The notes under the pieces were generated by a model. It was not told the DNA's origin. It did not search any database and saw only the letters and a list, made by a program, of their open reading frames with translations. A stretch of 64,000 bases of DNA from an uncultured Flavobacteriaceae bacterium (lineage in GTDB: Bacteria; Bacteroidota; Bacteroidia; Flavobacteriales; Flavobacteriaceae), in NCBI GenBank assembly GCA_947494325.1, contig CANLUS010000003.1, forward strand, positions 310,001-374,000, read 5' to 3'. This document shows, piece by piece, positions 44,372 through 52,877 of the stretch (its first letter is position 1; every line of letters begins with the position of its first letter). The position numbers were made by a program, and so were the translations under genes.

Positions 44372-44862
44372 TGAAAGTAACGGGTTTCTTGAAGTTAATT
44401 AATAAAGGTAACGCTTGGTCGTTCATCCTTCTTTTTATGAGACATCCGTTTAATTTGATACCTACATTCTTAGCGACCTATCAATGCGTGGAAATTTCTA
44501 ATGAACACTATGGCACCTTGCATCATAAGAATAATAAAACGAACGCTTTTCGTCATGCCTTATGGAATTACCTAATTGCAAAAAAGTGTTCTAGCTGGAG
44601 ACGAAATAAAAGGAAAGCCATTCGTTTCGCACAAAAAATAACCGATTGGCACGAAGAGTTTTCTCCTAATGCGCCGCTTGAAAAGGAAATGGATCTGCAC
44701 AACAATCATATCGGTCGCAAATTATTTATTCAGGAAAACGAGGAATCTGTTGAGAAGTTCGTACATTTTTTGAAAGAGAAAGTAGAAAACTCGCAACTTA
44801 TTGCTAGTATTGAAGATATTAAAAAGCATAGTAACAGTCTCGTACACATAGAAGAAGTATAG
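44371..44862 (+). CDS. DUF6973-like hypothetical protein in the heme operon
   Basis: 163 aa. The core NAFRHALWNYLIAKK, then TDWHEEFSPNAPLEKEMDLHNNHIGRKLF, gives conserved His, Asn and Asp residues like those of the DUF6973 family, which could form a metal or hydrolase centre. It overlaps the hemE stop by one base and the GNAT start by one base, so it is translated in step with heme genes. There is no signal peptide; the N-terminal FLKLINKGNAWSFILLFMRHPFNL is mildly hydrophobic. Function unknown. Confidence 0.65.
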   Translation: MKVTGFLKLINKGNAWSFILLFMRHPFNLIPTFLATYQCVEISNEHYGTLHHKNNKTNAFRHALWNYLIAKKCSSWRRNKRKAIRFAQKITDWHEEFSPNAPLEKEMDLHNNHIGRKLFIQENEESVEKFVHFLKEKVENSQLIASIEDIKKHSNSLVHIEEV

Positions 44863-45392
44863 TGTTTGTAATCGATGGTAACTATATAATTGATGTAATT
44901 CATAGTGCTGATTCGAAAAGTCTATCCGAACTAATGATTTCAAATCATGAACGATTTTACCGTTATTTTCCGAAAACATTAGAACAGAATTTATCCGAAA
45001 AAGCATCGAAAGCATTCATTAAGCAAAAAGAGATACAGTTTAATTCTAAAGCCGAATTTCTATTTGTACTAAAAGAAGCGTCGAGCGTTATTGGATTGAT
45101 TTATATTAAGGAATTAGACTGGAATAAGAAGCAAGGAGAGTTTGCCTATTGTATAGGTGGCGAATTTAGTGGAAAAGGACTCATTAGCAAAGCAGTAAAA
45201 CTTTTGTCGAGGCATGCTTTTGATATATTAGGACTAGAGGTATTACAAATCATGGTCCATAAAGATAATATACCAAGTGTTAGAGTGGCAAAAAATGCAG
45301 GATTTGAATGGCAGAAAACAATGAACAAATCGTATGCACCGCCAAATGAAGAAGCTTTGGATATGGAATTATATGAACTATATAAAAATTAA
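44862..45392 (+). CDS. GNAT family N-acetyltransferase (RimJ/RimL type) in the heme operon
   Basis: 176 aa, GTG start overlapping the previous stop by one base (TAGTG). GNAT pattern: FLFVLKEASSVIGLIYIKEL, the acetyl-CoA loop GGEFSGKGLISKAVKLL and MVHKDNIPSVRVAKNAGFEW, the C-terminal block of the RimJ/RimL branch. Such enzymes acetylate protein N-termini or antibiotics; the target here is unknown. Three bases separate it from the tautomerase gene. Confidence 0.83.
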   Translation: MFVIDGNYIIDVIHSADSKSLSELMISNHERFYRYFPKTLEQNLSEKASKAFIKQKEIQFNSKAEFLFVLKEASSVIGLIYIKELDWNKKQGEFAYCIGGEFSGKGLISKAVKLLSRHAFDILGLEVLQIMVHKDNIPSVRVAKNAGFEWQKTMNKSYAPPNEEALDMELYELYKN

Positions 45393-45395
45393 ATA

Positions 45396-45758
45396 ATGCC
45401 CCATTTTGTAATAGATTGCTCGCAAACTATTTTTGAAATTCAAAGTCCGATAAATATGTTGTGGGCGGTACATGAAGAAGCTAATAATTCTGACTTATTT
45501 GATGAGGCAGATATAAAAGTTCGGTTAAACCCTTATAGCAAAGACTATCTTGTTGGGGGAAAGCAAGAAAATTTCATTCATGTTTTCGCAGACATTATGG
45601 AAGGTAGAAGTGAAGAACAAAAAGCGAACCTCTCGAGAAACATAGTAAAAAGATTAAAATCAATGTTTAAGGATGTTTCGTTTATTGCTATGAATGTTAA
45701 TGATTTTGAAAAAGCTACTTATTGTAATAAGAACATGATTTTAAACGATGAAGGATAA
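45396..45758 (+). CDS. 5-carboxymethyl-2-hydroxymuconate isomerase-like tautomerase
   Basis: 120 aa. It starts MPHFVIDCSQ, leaving Pro1 as the catalytic base after Met removal, and continues with SDLFDEADIKVRLNPYSKDYLVGG, FIHVFADIMEGRSEEQKANLS and ATYCNKNMIL, the pattern of the CHMI (HpcD) family in the tautomerase superfamily. CHMI acts in 4-hydroxyphenylacetate breakdown, but no other gene of that pathway is present. It overlaps hemF by 11 bases. A role in the heme operon has to be inferred; a different keto-enol substrate is possible. Confidence 0.8.
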   Translation: MPHFVIDCSQTIFEIQSPINMLWAVHEEANNSDLFDEADIKVRLNPYSKDYLVGGKQENFIHVFADIMEGRSEEQKANLSRNIVKRLKSMFKDVSFIAMNVNDFEKATYCNKNMILNDEG

Positions 45759-46650
45759 ATTTTATACTTATATACAGCAATTACAAGATACTATTACCGC
45801 TAAACTAGAAGCGATAGATGGTAAAGCTACTTTTCAGGAAGATATTTGGAAAAGACCTGAAGGTGGAGGTGGAAGAACACGTGTCATTGAAAATGGCAAC
45901 GTATTCGAGAAGGGTGGTGTGAATATATCAGGGGTTCATGGTAAATTACCAAAATCAATGCAAGCTTATTTCAAGGTTGGAGATGTTGATTTTTTTGCGT
46001 GTGGCCTTAGTTTGGTGTTGCATCCTAAAAGTCCAATGGTACCAACAGTACATGCAAATTGGCGATATTTTGAAATGTATAATGAGCAAGGAGACATTAT
46101 CGATTCATGGTTTGGAGGAGGACAAGATTTAACCCCTTATTATTTATTCGAGGCTGACGCGCAACATTTCCATAGCGTATGTAAAACTTCCTGTGATCGT
46201 CATAATGATGAATTTTATAATACTTATAAGAAGCGTTGTGATGAATATTTCTATAACGCACATAGAAATGAAGCAAGAGGCATTGGAGGTTTGTTTTTCG
46301 ATTATTGCAAAAAATCGGAGGAGATGACCATGGAAAATTGGTATGACTTTGTAACCGAAGTGGGCGATAGTTTTTTAGAAGCTTATGTACCAATTGTTGA
46401 GAAAAGAAAGGTATTACCATATACGAAAGACCAAAGAAATTGGCAAGAAATTCGCCGCGGTCGGTATGTAGAGTTCAACTTAGTACACGATAAAGGCACG
46501 CTGTTCGGACTCAAAACAAATGGGCGTATAGAAAGTATTTTAATGAGTCTGCCTCCTCACGTTCAATGGGTCTACGATCACCATCCTGAGAAAGGTAGCG
46601 AGGAAGAAAAATTGCTTGAAGTACTGCAAAACCCTAGGGTGTGGATTTAG
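45748..46650 (+). CDS. hemF: Oxygen-dependent coproporphyrinogen III oxidase
   Basis: 300 aa. Family blocks: GGGRTRVIENGNVFEKGGVN, VHANWRYFEMY, DSWFGGGQDLTPYYLFE, ARGIGGLFFDYC, RRGRYVEFNLVHDKGT and LMSLPPHVQWVYDH. It converts coproporphyrinogen III to protoporphyrinogen IX using oxygen. The window shows no hemN, so this step needs air here, in line with an aerobic organism. It is the last gene of the operon; no clear terminator follows, and the next promoter begins 13 bases after the stop. Confidence 0.96.
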   Translation: MKDKFYTYIQQLQDTITAKLEAIDGKATFQEDIWKRPEGGGGRTRVIENGNVFEKGGVNISGVHGKLPKSMQAYFKVGDVDFFACGLSLVLHPKSPMVPTVHANWRYFEMYNEQGDIIDSWFGGGQDLTPYYLFEADAQHFHSVCKTSCDRHNDEFYNTYKKRCDEYFYNAHRNEARGIGGLFFDYCKKSEEMTMENWYDFVTEVGDSFLEAYVPIVEKRKVLPYTKDQRNWQEIRRGRYVEFNLVHDKGTLFGLKTNGRIESILMSLPPHVQWVYDHHPEKGSEEEKLLEVLQNPRVWI

Positions 46651-46662
46651 TGTGTATCGTAT

Positions 46663-46723
46663 GTTAACGCAAGGTTAATATGAGGTATTTGTAACGATAT
46701 ATTTGATAGTTCTATTATTTTTG
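46663..46723 (+). promoter_or_regulatory. Response-regulator operator and promoter of the two-component genes
   Basis: GTTAA (46663-46667), N6, GTTAA (46674-46678): a direct repeat with 11-bp period, typical of OmpR-type regulators. Then N10, TTG (46689-46691), N24, TATTTTTG (46716-46723), a perfect -7 box 4 bases before the kinase ATG. The same elements with the same distances recur at 48839-48899. Confidence 0.75.
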
Positions 46724-46727
46724 AGGC

Positions 46728-48122
46728 ATGTCGAAAAAAATTAGCTTTCTAATAATTGCTTCCATAATAGGATTAATTGCTTTATCACTAACCCAAGCAT
46801 ATCTTTTTAAAAATACCTATACTCAAAAGAAAGTGGCCTTTTTGAATAAGGCAAACCAGGCAGTTTCGAGAATAGATGATTATACACCATCAATTGATTC
46901 AATAAACGATACTTGGCAACTGCTTTTTGTAAAAGAACTTGATAAATACAATGTAGAAGAAATTTCAGATCAAGAGGCACTAGCTAGATTGAAACATATA
47001 ACAGACTCTCTAAACACCTCTTTTAAAAGAGAATATGATAAAGAACTTAAAACTAAAAATCTAGAATATAATTTAAAGTTTCATAAGGTCGTAAAGCATA
47101 TCATCTTAGTGGATAGCACAAAAATAGATACCATTTTTAAAGAAGACCCTAAAAATTTCTATAGATTATTAGGGTACGATTTTGAACACACTCCAGATTC
47201 AGAAATAAGTAATTCTGTTTGGCAAACAGAACGGGCATTTAGGAAACAAATAGGTGGGGTTTCAAAGAACGTGGCTTATCAATTGTATTTTGAAACCCAA
47301 GACCATATTAATATTGATGGTTGGCGAAGTATTGTTCTAAAGAGTATGGCTACGATGTTATTGTTATCTGTTCTTATCTTTACGTTTGTTATTGGCGTAC
47401 TTTATTATTCGATTCAAAGTTTAATACGGCAGAAAAAAATTGCCGACGTAAAAACCGACTTTATCAATAATATTACCCATGAATTAAAAACGCCACTGGC
47501 GACGCTTTCGCTGGCAACAAAAATGCTCAGAAAAAATGAAGTTAAAAATGATCTAAAAACTATGGATGCAACCGTGAGCACTATTGAAAGGCAAAATATA
47601 AGATTACAGAAATTGATTGATCAAGTATTGAACAATAGTCTAGGATACAACGAAATTGAATTGCAAAAAGAAACAGTTGAGACCAATAATTATATAGAAA
47701 CGATATTAAATGATTTCGAACTTTCCTTGACAACTAATGGTGTTGAAATTGAACGATTTTTGGTAGAGGAAAATCATAAAATTTCAATAGATAAATTCTA
47801 CCTAAGTACCGCTATTTTGAATGTATTAGAGAATGCTGTTAAATATGGCGGTACTAAAATTAAGGTTCATGTTAAAGTGATTAGTTCAAAGGAGTTTAGT
47901 ATGGCTTTTCACGATAATGGGGAAGGCATATCAAAAAAAGACCAACAACTATTGTTTGATAAATTCTATAGAGCCAATAATAAAGAAATTCACAATGTAA
48001 AAGGTCTTGGGTTAGGACTCTATTATAGCAACCAAATTATAAAAGCGCATTCTGGGTCTATTACTGTTGATAGTATAGAGGTAAAAGGAGCAACATTCAC
48101 GATAGTTCTTCCAATAAACTAG
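46728..48122 (+). CDS. Sensor histidine kinase
   Basis: 464 aa. Two membrane helices (residues ~5-27 and ~205-228) enclose a ~175-residue periplasmic sensor domain. The cytoplasmic part has the HisKA H-box with His251 in NITHELKTPLATL, and the HATPase blocks (AILNVLENAVKYGG, FHDNGEGISKKDQ, KGLGLGLYYSNQII). There is no HAMP-like linker of normal length between helix and kinase. It pairs with the response regulator 3 bases downstream. The signal is unknown; the periplasmic domain has no recognised fold. Confidence 0.93.
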   Translation: MSKKISFLIIASIIGLIALSLTQAYLFKNTYTQKKVAFLNKANQAVSRIDDYTPSIDSINDTWQLLFVKELDKYNVEEISDQEALARLKHITDSLNTSFKREYDKELKTKNLEYNLKFHKVVKHIILVDSTKIDTIFKEDPKNFYRLLGYDFEHTPDSEISNSVWQTERAFRKQIGGVSKNVAYQLYFETQDHINIDGWRSIVLKSMATMLLLSVLIFTFVIGVLYYSIQSLIRQKKIADVKTDFINNITHELKTPLATLSLATKMLRKNEVKNDLKTMDATVSTIERQNIRLQKLIDQVLNNSLGYNEIELQKETVETNNYIETILNDFELSLTTNGVEIERFLVEENHKISIDKFYLSTAILNVLENAVKYGGTKIKVHVKVISSKEFSMAFHDNGEGISKKDQQLLFDKFYRANNKEIHNVKGLGLGLYYSNQIIKAHSGSITVDSIEVKGATFTIVLPIN

Positions 48123-48125
48123 CTT

Positions 48126-48821
48126 ATGAACGAAAAATTGAATCATATTTTATTGGCTGAAGATGATCACGATTTTGGTAATATCTTAAAGCAATATTTG
48201 GAGATTTCTGGTTACGTCATCACTTGGGCTAAAGACGGTGAAGAAGCCTTAGACCTTTTTAAAAAAGAACATTATGATATTTGTGTATTGGATGTAATGA
48301 TGCCAAAAATGGATGGGTTTACCTTGGCGGAAAAAATTATTGATCTTCAACCGGAAGTGCCTTTTATTTTTCTAACGGCTCGAAAAATGAAGGAAGATAA
48401 GCTCAAGGGCTTAAAACTCGGAGCGGATGATTATATCGTAAAACCCTTCGAAGCTGATGAGCTAGTATTGCGTTTACAAAATATTTTAAAAAGATCTAGT
48501 GGACAAAAAGCATCCATAATCGATGAGGTGGTTAGTATTGGGAGTTATTCTTTTAATACACGACGTTTAGAATTGCGTTTTGAAGATACAGTTCAGCAGT
48601 TAACAGAAAAGGAAGCCGAATTAATACAATTCTTATACAATCATAGGAACCAACTGTTAAAAAGAGACGAAATCTTAACGGCCGTATGGAAGAATGATGA
48701 CTATTTTTCAGGACGAAGCATGGATGTTTTTATTAGTCGACTTCGAAAGTATTTTAAAGATGATGCCAGTATTTCTATTGAAAGTTCTCGAGGTATTGGC
48801 TTAGAATTTAAGATAGGTTAA
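48126..48821 (+). CDS. OmpR family response regulator
   Basis: 231 aa. Receiver domain with phospho-acceptor Asp56 (VLDVMMPKMDGF), acidic pair AEDDHD and Lys106 (DYIVKPFEA), then an OmpR/PhoB winged-helix domain (LTEKEAELIQFLYNHRNQLLKRDEIL, SMDVFISRLRKYF). Proteins of this class bind direct repeats with 11-bp period as head-to-tail dimers; such repeats (GTTAA-N6-GTTAA) occur before this operon and before the following gene, so it probably activates both. It forms one unit with the kinase. Confidence 0.94.
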   Translation: MNEKLNHILLAEDDHDFGNILKQYLEISGYVITWAKDGEEALDLFKKEHYDICVLDVMMPKMDGFTLAEKIIDLQPEVPFIFLTARKMKEDKLKGLKLGADDYIVKPFEADELVLRLQNILKRSSGQKASIIDEVVSIGSYSFNTRRLELRFEDTVQQLTEKEAELIQFLYNHRNQLLKRDEILTAVWKNDDYFSGRSMDVFISRLRKYFKDDASISIESSRGIGLEFKIG

Positions 48822-48838
48822 TGACTTTTTCTATATTG

Positions 48839-48899
48839 GTTAATCCAAGGTTAACGATGCTATATTGTTTTTTTTGAATCCCATTTGAATCTAAGTTTG
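48839..48899 (+). promoter_or_regulatory. Second response-regulator operator and promoter
   Basis: GTTAA (48839-48843), N6, GTTAA (48850-48854), N10, TTG (48865-48867), N24, TAAGTTTG (48892-48899, perfect -7 box). Every interval equals that at 46663-46723. One more GTTAA at 48817, exactly two periods upstream, covers the stop codon of the regulator gene. Confidence 0.75.
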
Positions 48900-48927
48900 T
48901 GGTGTAATAATTTAAAACTATAAAAAT

Positions 48928-49485
48928 ATGAAACCACTAAATTTTATCCTCTTAGCAGTTGCAATGTATACCATGAACGCTTGTGCACAAGACTTTCCAG
49001 CAACTCCCGAAACACCAAAAACACCAAATGTTGATGACATGCATACCGAAGTGACATCTGCTGTCAGTAATTCTACGAGTGTATCGAATTCTGGAAATAT
49101 ATATAAGTTCACTTCAAAATTTCAATCCTCTAAACGTAAAGGTGTATTAGAAATGTTAGAAAATGAATTGAATGATATGCAAGTGCGTAAAAAAGGAAAC
49201 CAATATACATGGACTAAAGTAAAGAATGGGGAAACCATTTTCGAATGTGACTTATCTAATACAAAACTGAAAATGTTATTGCATAAGAATAAAACTTCTT
49301 ATGGTTTTGCGAGCAGAATTAAATCTTTAGGCAATGAATTGAGAACCTATATTTCTGCCCACAAGAGTTTCAAATATACAGCTTCTTCAAATTCTATTGG
49401 CGATGCTCAGGTAAGAGTGGAGAAGGCCAAAGAAGAGTTGAGACGTTCTCTTAAGAATTTAGAAAATGTTAAGAGAAAGCAATAA
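48928..49485 (+). CDS. Small exported protein, likely target of the two-component system
   Basis: 185 aa. The signal peptide MKPLNFILLAVAMYTMNACAQ may end in a lipoprotein Cys (NAC) or a normal Ala-x-Ala cut. A Pro/Thr-rich linker (PATPETPKTPN) precedes a compact domain with Lys-rich helices, ending in a predicted coiled coil (VEKAKEELRRSLKNLENV). The family is not recognised. It has its own promoter with the same operator as the kinase-regulator operon, and a good terminator behind it, so it is probably the main output of that system, perhaps an envelope stress protein. Confidence 0.7.
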   Translation: MKPLNFILLAVAMYTMNACAQDFPATPETPKTPNVDDMHTEVTSAVSNSTSVSNSGNIYKFTSKFQSSKRKGVLEMLENELNDMQVRKKGNQYTWTKVKNGETIFECDLSNTKLKMLLHKNKTSYGFASRIKSLGNELRTYISAHKSFKYTASSNSIGDAQVRVEKAKEELRRSLKNLENVKRKQ

Positions 49486-49510
49486 TTCTTTTTAGGAATG
49501 ATCTAGGATA

Positions 49511-49538
49511 AAAGCCGTAGGTAACTGCGGCCTTTTTT
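49511..49538 (+). terminator. Terminator of the secreted-protein gene
   Basis: Stem GCCGTAG / CTGCGGC (one G-T pair) with GTAA loop, then C and T6. It lies ~28 bases past the stop. The 232 bases from here to the convergent fdhF end are the longest gap in the window and show no gene, RNA or repeat that I can support. Confidence 0.75.
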
Positions 49539-49770
49539 ATTGATGACTATTATATAAAATAATAAAAGGCAGCGACATTAATATTCATAAAGCACTAACG
49601 TCTTAGGGAGAATTTGCATTTAATTCCCTTGTTAAAAGGTAAAGAGGGTCGTACTTCGAACTGTTACATAATGATCACTGCCCGCATATCGTTAATCCAA
49701 ATTTACAAATTTATTTGTTTGTTCCATTAGATAAATAACTGCTTTATTTAATGCATTGTTTATAAGGTTG

Positions 49771-52068
49771 TTAGGAATCATTCTTTTTTACACTAATGAC
49801 CACTGTTTTAGATGCGGGGGTGTTACTGGTGTGTGCAACACTTTTTAACGGTACCAATACATTCGCCTCCGGAAAATAAGTTGCCGTACATTGTCTAGGA
49901 ATAGAGTAGGGTACCACAAGAAACTTTTTAGCGATGCGCTCTTCACCATTAAAGTGAGATACTAAATCTACTTGATCTAATTTTTGCAAACCTTGTTCAT
50001 CCATGTCATCGGGATTCATAAAAATAACACGACGCTCATTTAATACGCCTCTATAACGATCATCTAAGCCGTAAATAGTGGTATTGTATTGATCGTGTGT
50101 ACGAATCGTCATCATGATAAATTGATCTTTGTCTAAGGTTACATCCGATATTGCATTGATAGTAAAATTTGCTTTTCCAGTATGAGTTGGAGCGAAATCT
50201 CCTTTTCGGGAATTGTTCGGTAAATAGAATCCACCTTTTTCACGCACACGCTTATTATAGTTGTCAAATCCAGGGATGGTTGCTTCAATTTTATCACGGA
50301 TAAAATCGTAATTAGTAACTAGTTTCGACCATACAACTTTCGAATTTTTTAAGGTAGCTTCTGCGATTCCCGCCACAATTGCGGGTTCACTTAATAGTTC
50401 ATTAGATAATGGCTCTAAATGCCCATGTGATTGATGAACAACACCCATAGAATTCTCAACACTTACAAACTGCTCACCACCATCTTGCATATCTTTTTCT
50501 GATCGCCCTAGGCATGGTAAAATTAACGCCTGTTTCCCATGAATGACATGACTTCTATTAAGTTTTGTTGATATGTGTACCGTCAAATTACAATTTTTCA
50601 GTGCTTCAGCGGTATGTTCAGTATCTGGTGTTGCCGAAATGAAATTTCCGCCCATTGCAATAAAAACGGTAGCTTTCTTAGCATGCATCGCTTCAATTGC
50701 GTGTACAACATCATATCCATGATCTCGAGGTGCATTGAATTCAAATTCTTTGTCCAAGGCATTTAGAAATGACTCTTTAGGCTTCTCCCAGATCCCCATT
50801 GTTCTATCACCTTGCACATTCGAATGTCCTCTTACGGGGCAAGTTCCTGCACCTTTTTTGCCAATACTTCCTTTAAGCAAGAGAAGGTTTACAATTTCCC
50901 GAATATTATCTACTGCGTTTTTATGTTGGGTCAAACCCATAGCCCAGCATACAATCACTTTGTTACTTTTTGCAATGAGATCGGCAGCTTCAATAACTGC
51001 CTTTTTTTCAAGGCCTGTATTTTCAATGAGCTCATCAACATCATATTGTTGTATGTCCGCCAAAAATTGATCAAGTCCTTGTGTTTTTTCTGTAATGAAG
51101 TCAAGATCAAAAATACTCCCTGGGTTTGTTTCCTCTTTTTCAATAAGAAGTAACAAAATGGCTTTAAGTAACGAAACATCTTCATTTATTTTTACTTGTA
51201 AAAAGAGGTCGGTGAGTTTGGCTCCTGAGAACCACTTCAACGGTTTTTGAGGGTTTTTGAATTCTAAAAGACCCACTTCTGGTAATGGATTTACCGTAAT
51301 AATTTTTCCACCGTTCTTTTTAGTATCCTCTAATGCCGAAAGCATTCTAGGGTGATTTGTACCAGGGTTTTGTCCCATAACAATAACCAAATCGGCATGG
51401 TTAAAATCATCTAATGTTACAGAGCCTTTACCAATTCCTAACGTTTCCGATAAGGCAGAGCCACTTGATTCATGACACATGTTTGAACAATCGGGTAAGT
51501 TGTTCGTTCCAAATTGACGCACGAACAACTGATATAAAAAGGCAGCTTCATTACTTGTTCTCCCGGAAGTATAAAAAATCGCTTCGTTAGGAGAACTAAG
51601 GGTGTTTAATTCGCTACCTATAAGTTCAAAGGCTTCTTTCCATGAAATTTGTTCATAATGTGAACTGCCAGGTTTTAAAACAACGGGATGTGTAATTCGC
51701 CCTTTCTTTCCAATTTCATAATCTGATAGCTTTGCCAATTCAGCAACAGAATGTGAGGCAAAAAAAAGCGGCGATACTCTATTTCTTGTAGCTTCTTCGG
51801 CGATCGCTTTCGCACCATTTTCGCAATATTCTGCTAAAAATGCCCGTTTCGCATCAGGATCTGGCCAAGCACAACCTGGGCAATCGAAACCGTCCTTTTG
51901 ATTAATTTTAGACAGCAGTTTAATTCCGTTTACCAACCCGACTTCTTCTGAAATATGTTTGAAAGTAGACTGAATGGCTTTTATGCCTGCGGCCGAGGTC
52001 GGAATTTTAGTGAGTTCAATTCCAGTTAATTCCTCTGGTGGCTGTGCATCCGTTTTTTTAGTACTCAT
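49771..52068 (-). CDS. FdhF/YdeP family molybdopterin oxidoreductase
   Basis: 765 aa. The N-terminal CPGCAWPDP is the sparse Cys motif of the YdeP branch, and there are molybdopterin blocks (FYTSGRTSNEAAFLYQLFVRQFGTNNLPDCSNMCHESS, DLVIVMGQNPGTNHPRML, and near the end MMTIRTHDQYNTTIYGLDDRYRG). It should bind bis-MGD in the cytosol. YdeP proteins are formate-dehydrogenase-like but the true substrate is unclear; E. coli YdeP aids acid resistance. No electron-transfer subunit is encoded beside it. fdhD is 4 bases overlapped upstream. Confidence 0.9.
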   Translation of the reverse strand: MSTKKTDAQPPEELTGIELTKIPTSAAGIKAIQSTFKHISEEVGLVNGIKLLSKINQKDGFDCPGCAWPDPDAKRAFLAEYCENGAKAIAEEATRNRVSPLFFASHSVAELAKLSDYEIGKKGRITHPVVLKPGSSHYEQISWKEAFELIGSELNTLSSPNEAIFYTSGRTSNEAAFLYQLFVRQFGTNNLPDCSNMCHESSGSALSETLGIGKGSVTLDDFNHADLVIVMGQNPGTNHPRMLSALEDTKKNGGKIITVNPLPEVGLLEFKNPQKPLKWFSGAKLTDLFLQVKINEDVSLLKAILLLLIEKEETNPGSIFDLDFITEKTQGLDQFLADIQQYDVDELIENTGLEKKAVIEAADLIAKSNKVIVCWAMGLTQHKNAVDNIREIVNLLLLKGSIGKKGAGTCPVRGHSNVQGDRTMGIWEKPKESFLNALDKEFEFNAPRDHGYDVVHAIEAMHAKKATVFIAMGGNFISATPDTEHTAEALKNCNLTVHISTKLNRSHVIHGKQALILPCLGRSEKDMQDGGEQFVSVENSMGVVHQSHGHLEPLSNELLSEPAIVAGIAEATLKNSKVVWSKLVTNYDFIRDKIEATIPGFDNYNKRVREKGGFYLPNNSRKGDFAPTHTGKANFTINAISDVTLDKDQFIMMTIRTHDQYNTTIYGLDDRYRGVLNERRVIFMNPDDMDEQGLQKLDQVDLVSHFNGEERIAKKFLVVPYSIPRQCTATYFPEANVLVPLKSVAHTSNTPASKTVVISVKKNDS

Positions 52069-52859
52069 AATTCTAAATATTGTGGGTTTGCATAAATAGT
52101 GGCTTTATCATCCCGACTAAATCCGATAAGGCAGATACCAAATTCCTTCGCATAATCAACAGCTAACGAAGAGCAAGCTGAAACCGCCACAATGATCGGG
52201 ATCTTCGCGATGAATGCTTTTGATACAATTTCATATGAAACTCTTCCACTTACTAAGATACACGCGATTTCCCTTAACTTATATTGATTTAATAACTCAC
52301 CCACCACTTTGTCGAGGGCATTATGCCTTCCAATATCTTCTTTGATACTTAATAAATTCTTTTTAGTGTCAAAAGCCGCAGTAGCATGTGAACCGCCAGT
52401 TGCTAAAAACAGCGATTGTTCTCCTTTCATTCGCTGATACATGTCTCTGATGTCAGATAGTCTTAAGGCTGATGAGGTGGTTATTTTTTTTCCAGTAATG
52501 GTAATGTCCTCTAATTGTTGCTTACCACAAATACCACAAGAAGATACCGAAAGAAGGGTGCGTTTATTTAAATAACCTTTCCCTAAATCTTCAACGGGAA
52601 TGGTAGCATTTATAATAGAAAATCCATTTTCGTGATCCTCAATGGTTTCTAAGGTCAATAGATCTGCTCCTTTGTATATATCTTCTGCGAATAATAAACC
52701 CCTAATTAACTCTTCATCGTCATTAGGTGTTCGCATGACAACGGTATAGGCTTTCCCATTAATATTTATTTGTAAAGCGGCTTCTACAACTAAATCATCT
52801 TTGATTTTATTGTTTGATACATTGTTCGCTTTAATGGCATCATATAATGAAGACCGCAT
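52065..52859 (-). CDS. fdhD: Formate dehydrogenase accessory sulfurtransferase FdhD
   Basis: 264 aa. It has the FdhD catalytic Cys pair CGICG (~residue 115), the cofactor block RHNALDKVVG, and LVSGRVSYEIVSKAFIAKIPIIVAVSACSSLAVDYA. It passes sulfur to the molybdenum cofactor of formate-dehydrogenase-like enzymes, here most likely the YdeP-type protein, whose start overlaps its stop by 4 bases. A well-spaced promoter lies upstream. Confidence 0.93.
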   Translation of the reverse strand: MRSSLYDAIKANNVSNNKIKDDLVVEAALQININGKAYTVVMRTPNDDEELIRGLLFAEDIYKGADLLTLETIEDHENGFSIINATIPVEDLGKGYLNKRTLLSVSSCGICGKQQLEDITITGKKITTSSALRLSDIRDMYQRMKGEQSLFLATGGSHATAAFDTKKNLLSIKEDIGRHNALDKVVGELLNQYKLREIACILVSGRVSYEIVSKAFIAKIPIIVAVSACSSLAVDYAKEFGICLIGFSRDDKATIYANPQYLEL

Positions 52860-52877
52860 ACCTAAAAATTTGTTAGG

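Noticed and set aside
50735-51153. Plus-strand frames of ~110 residues inside the YdeP-type gene
   Set aside because: Antisense shadows of a long conserved coding region; Ser/Ile/Phe-rich with no domain.
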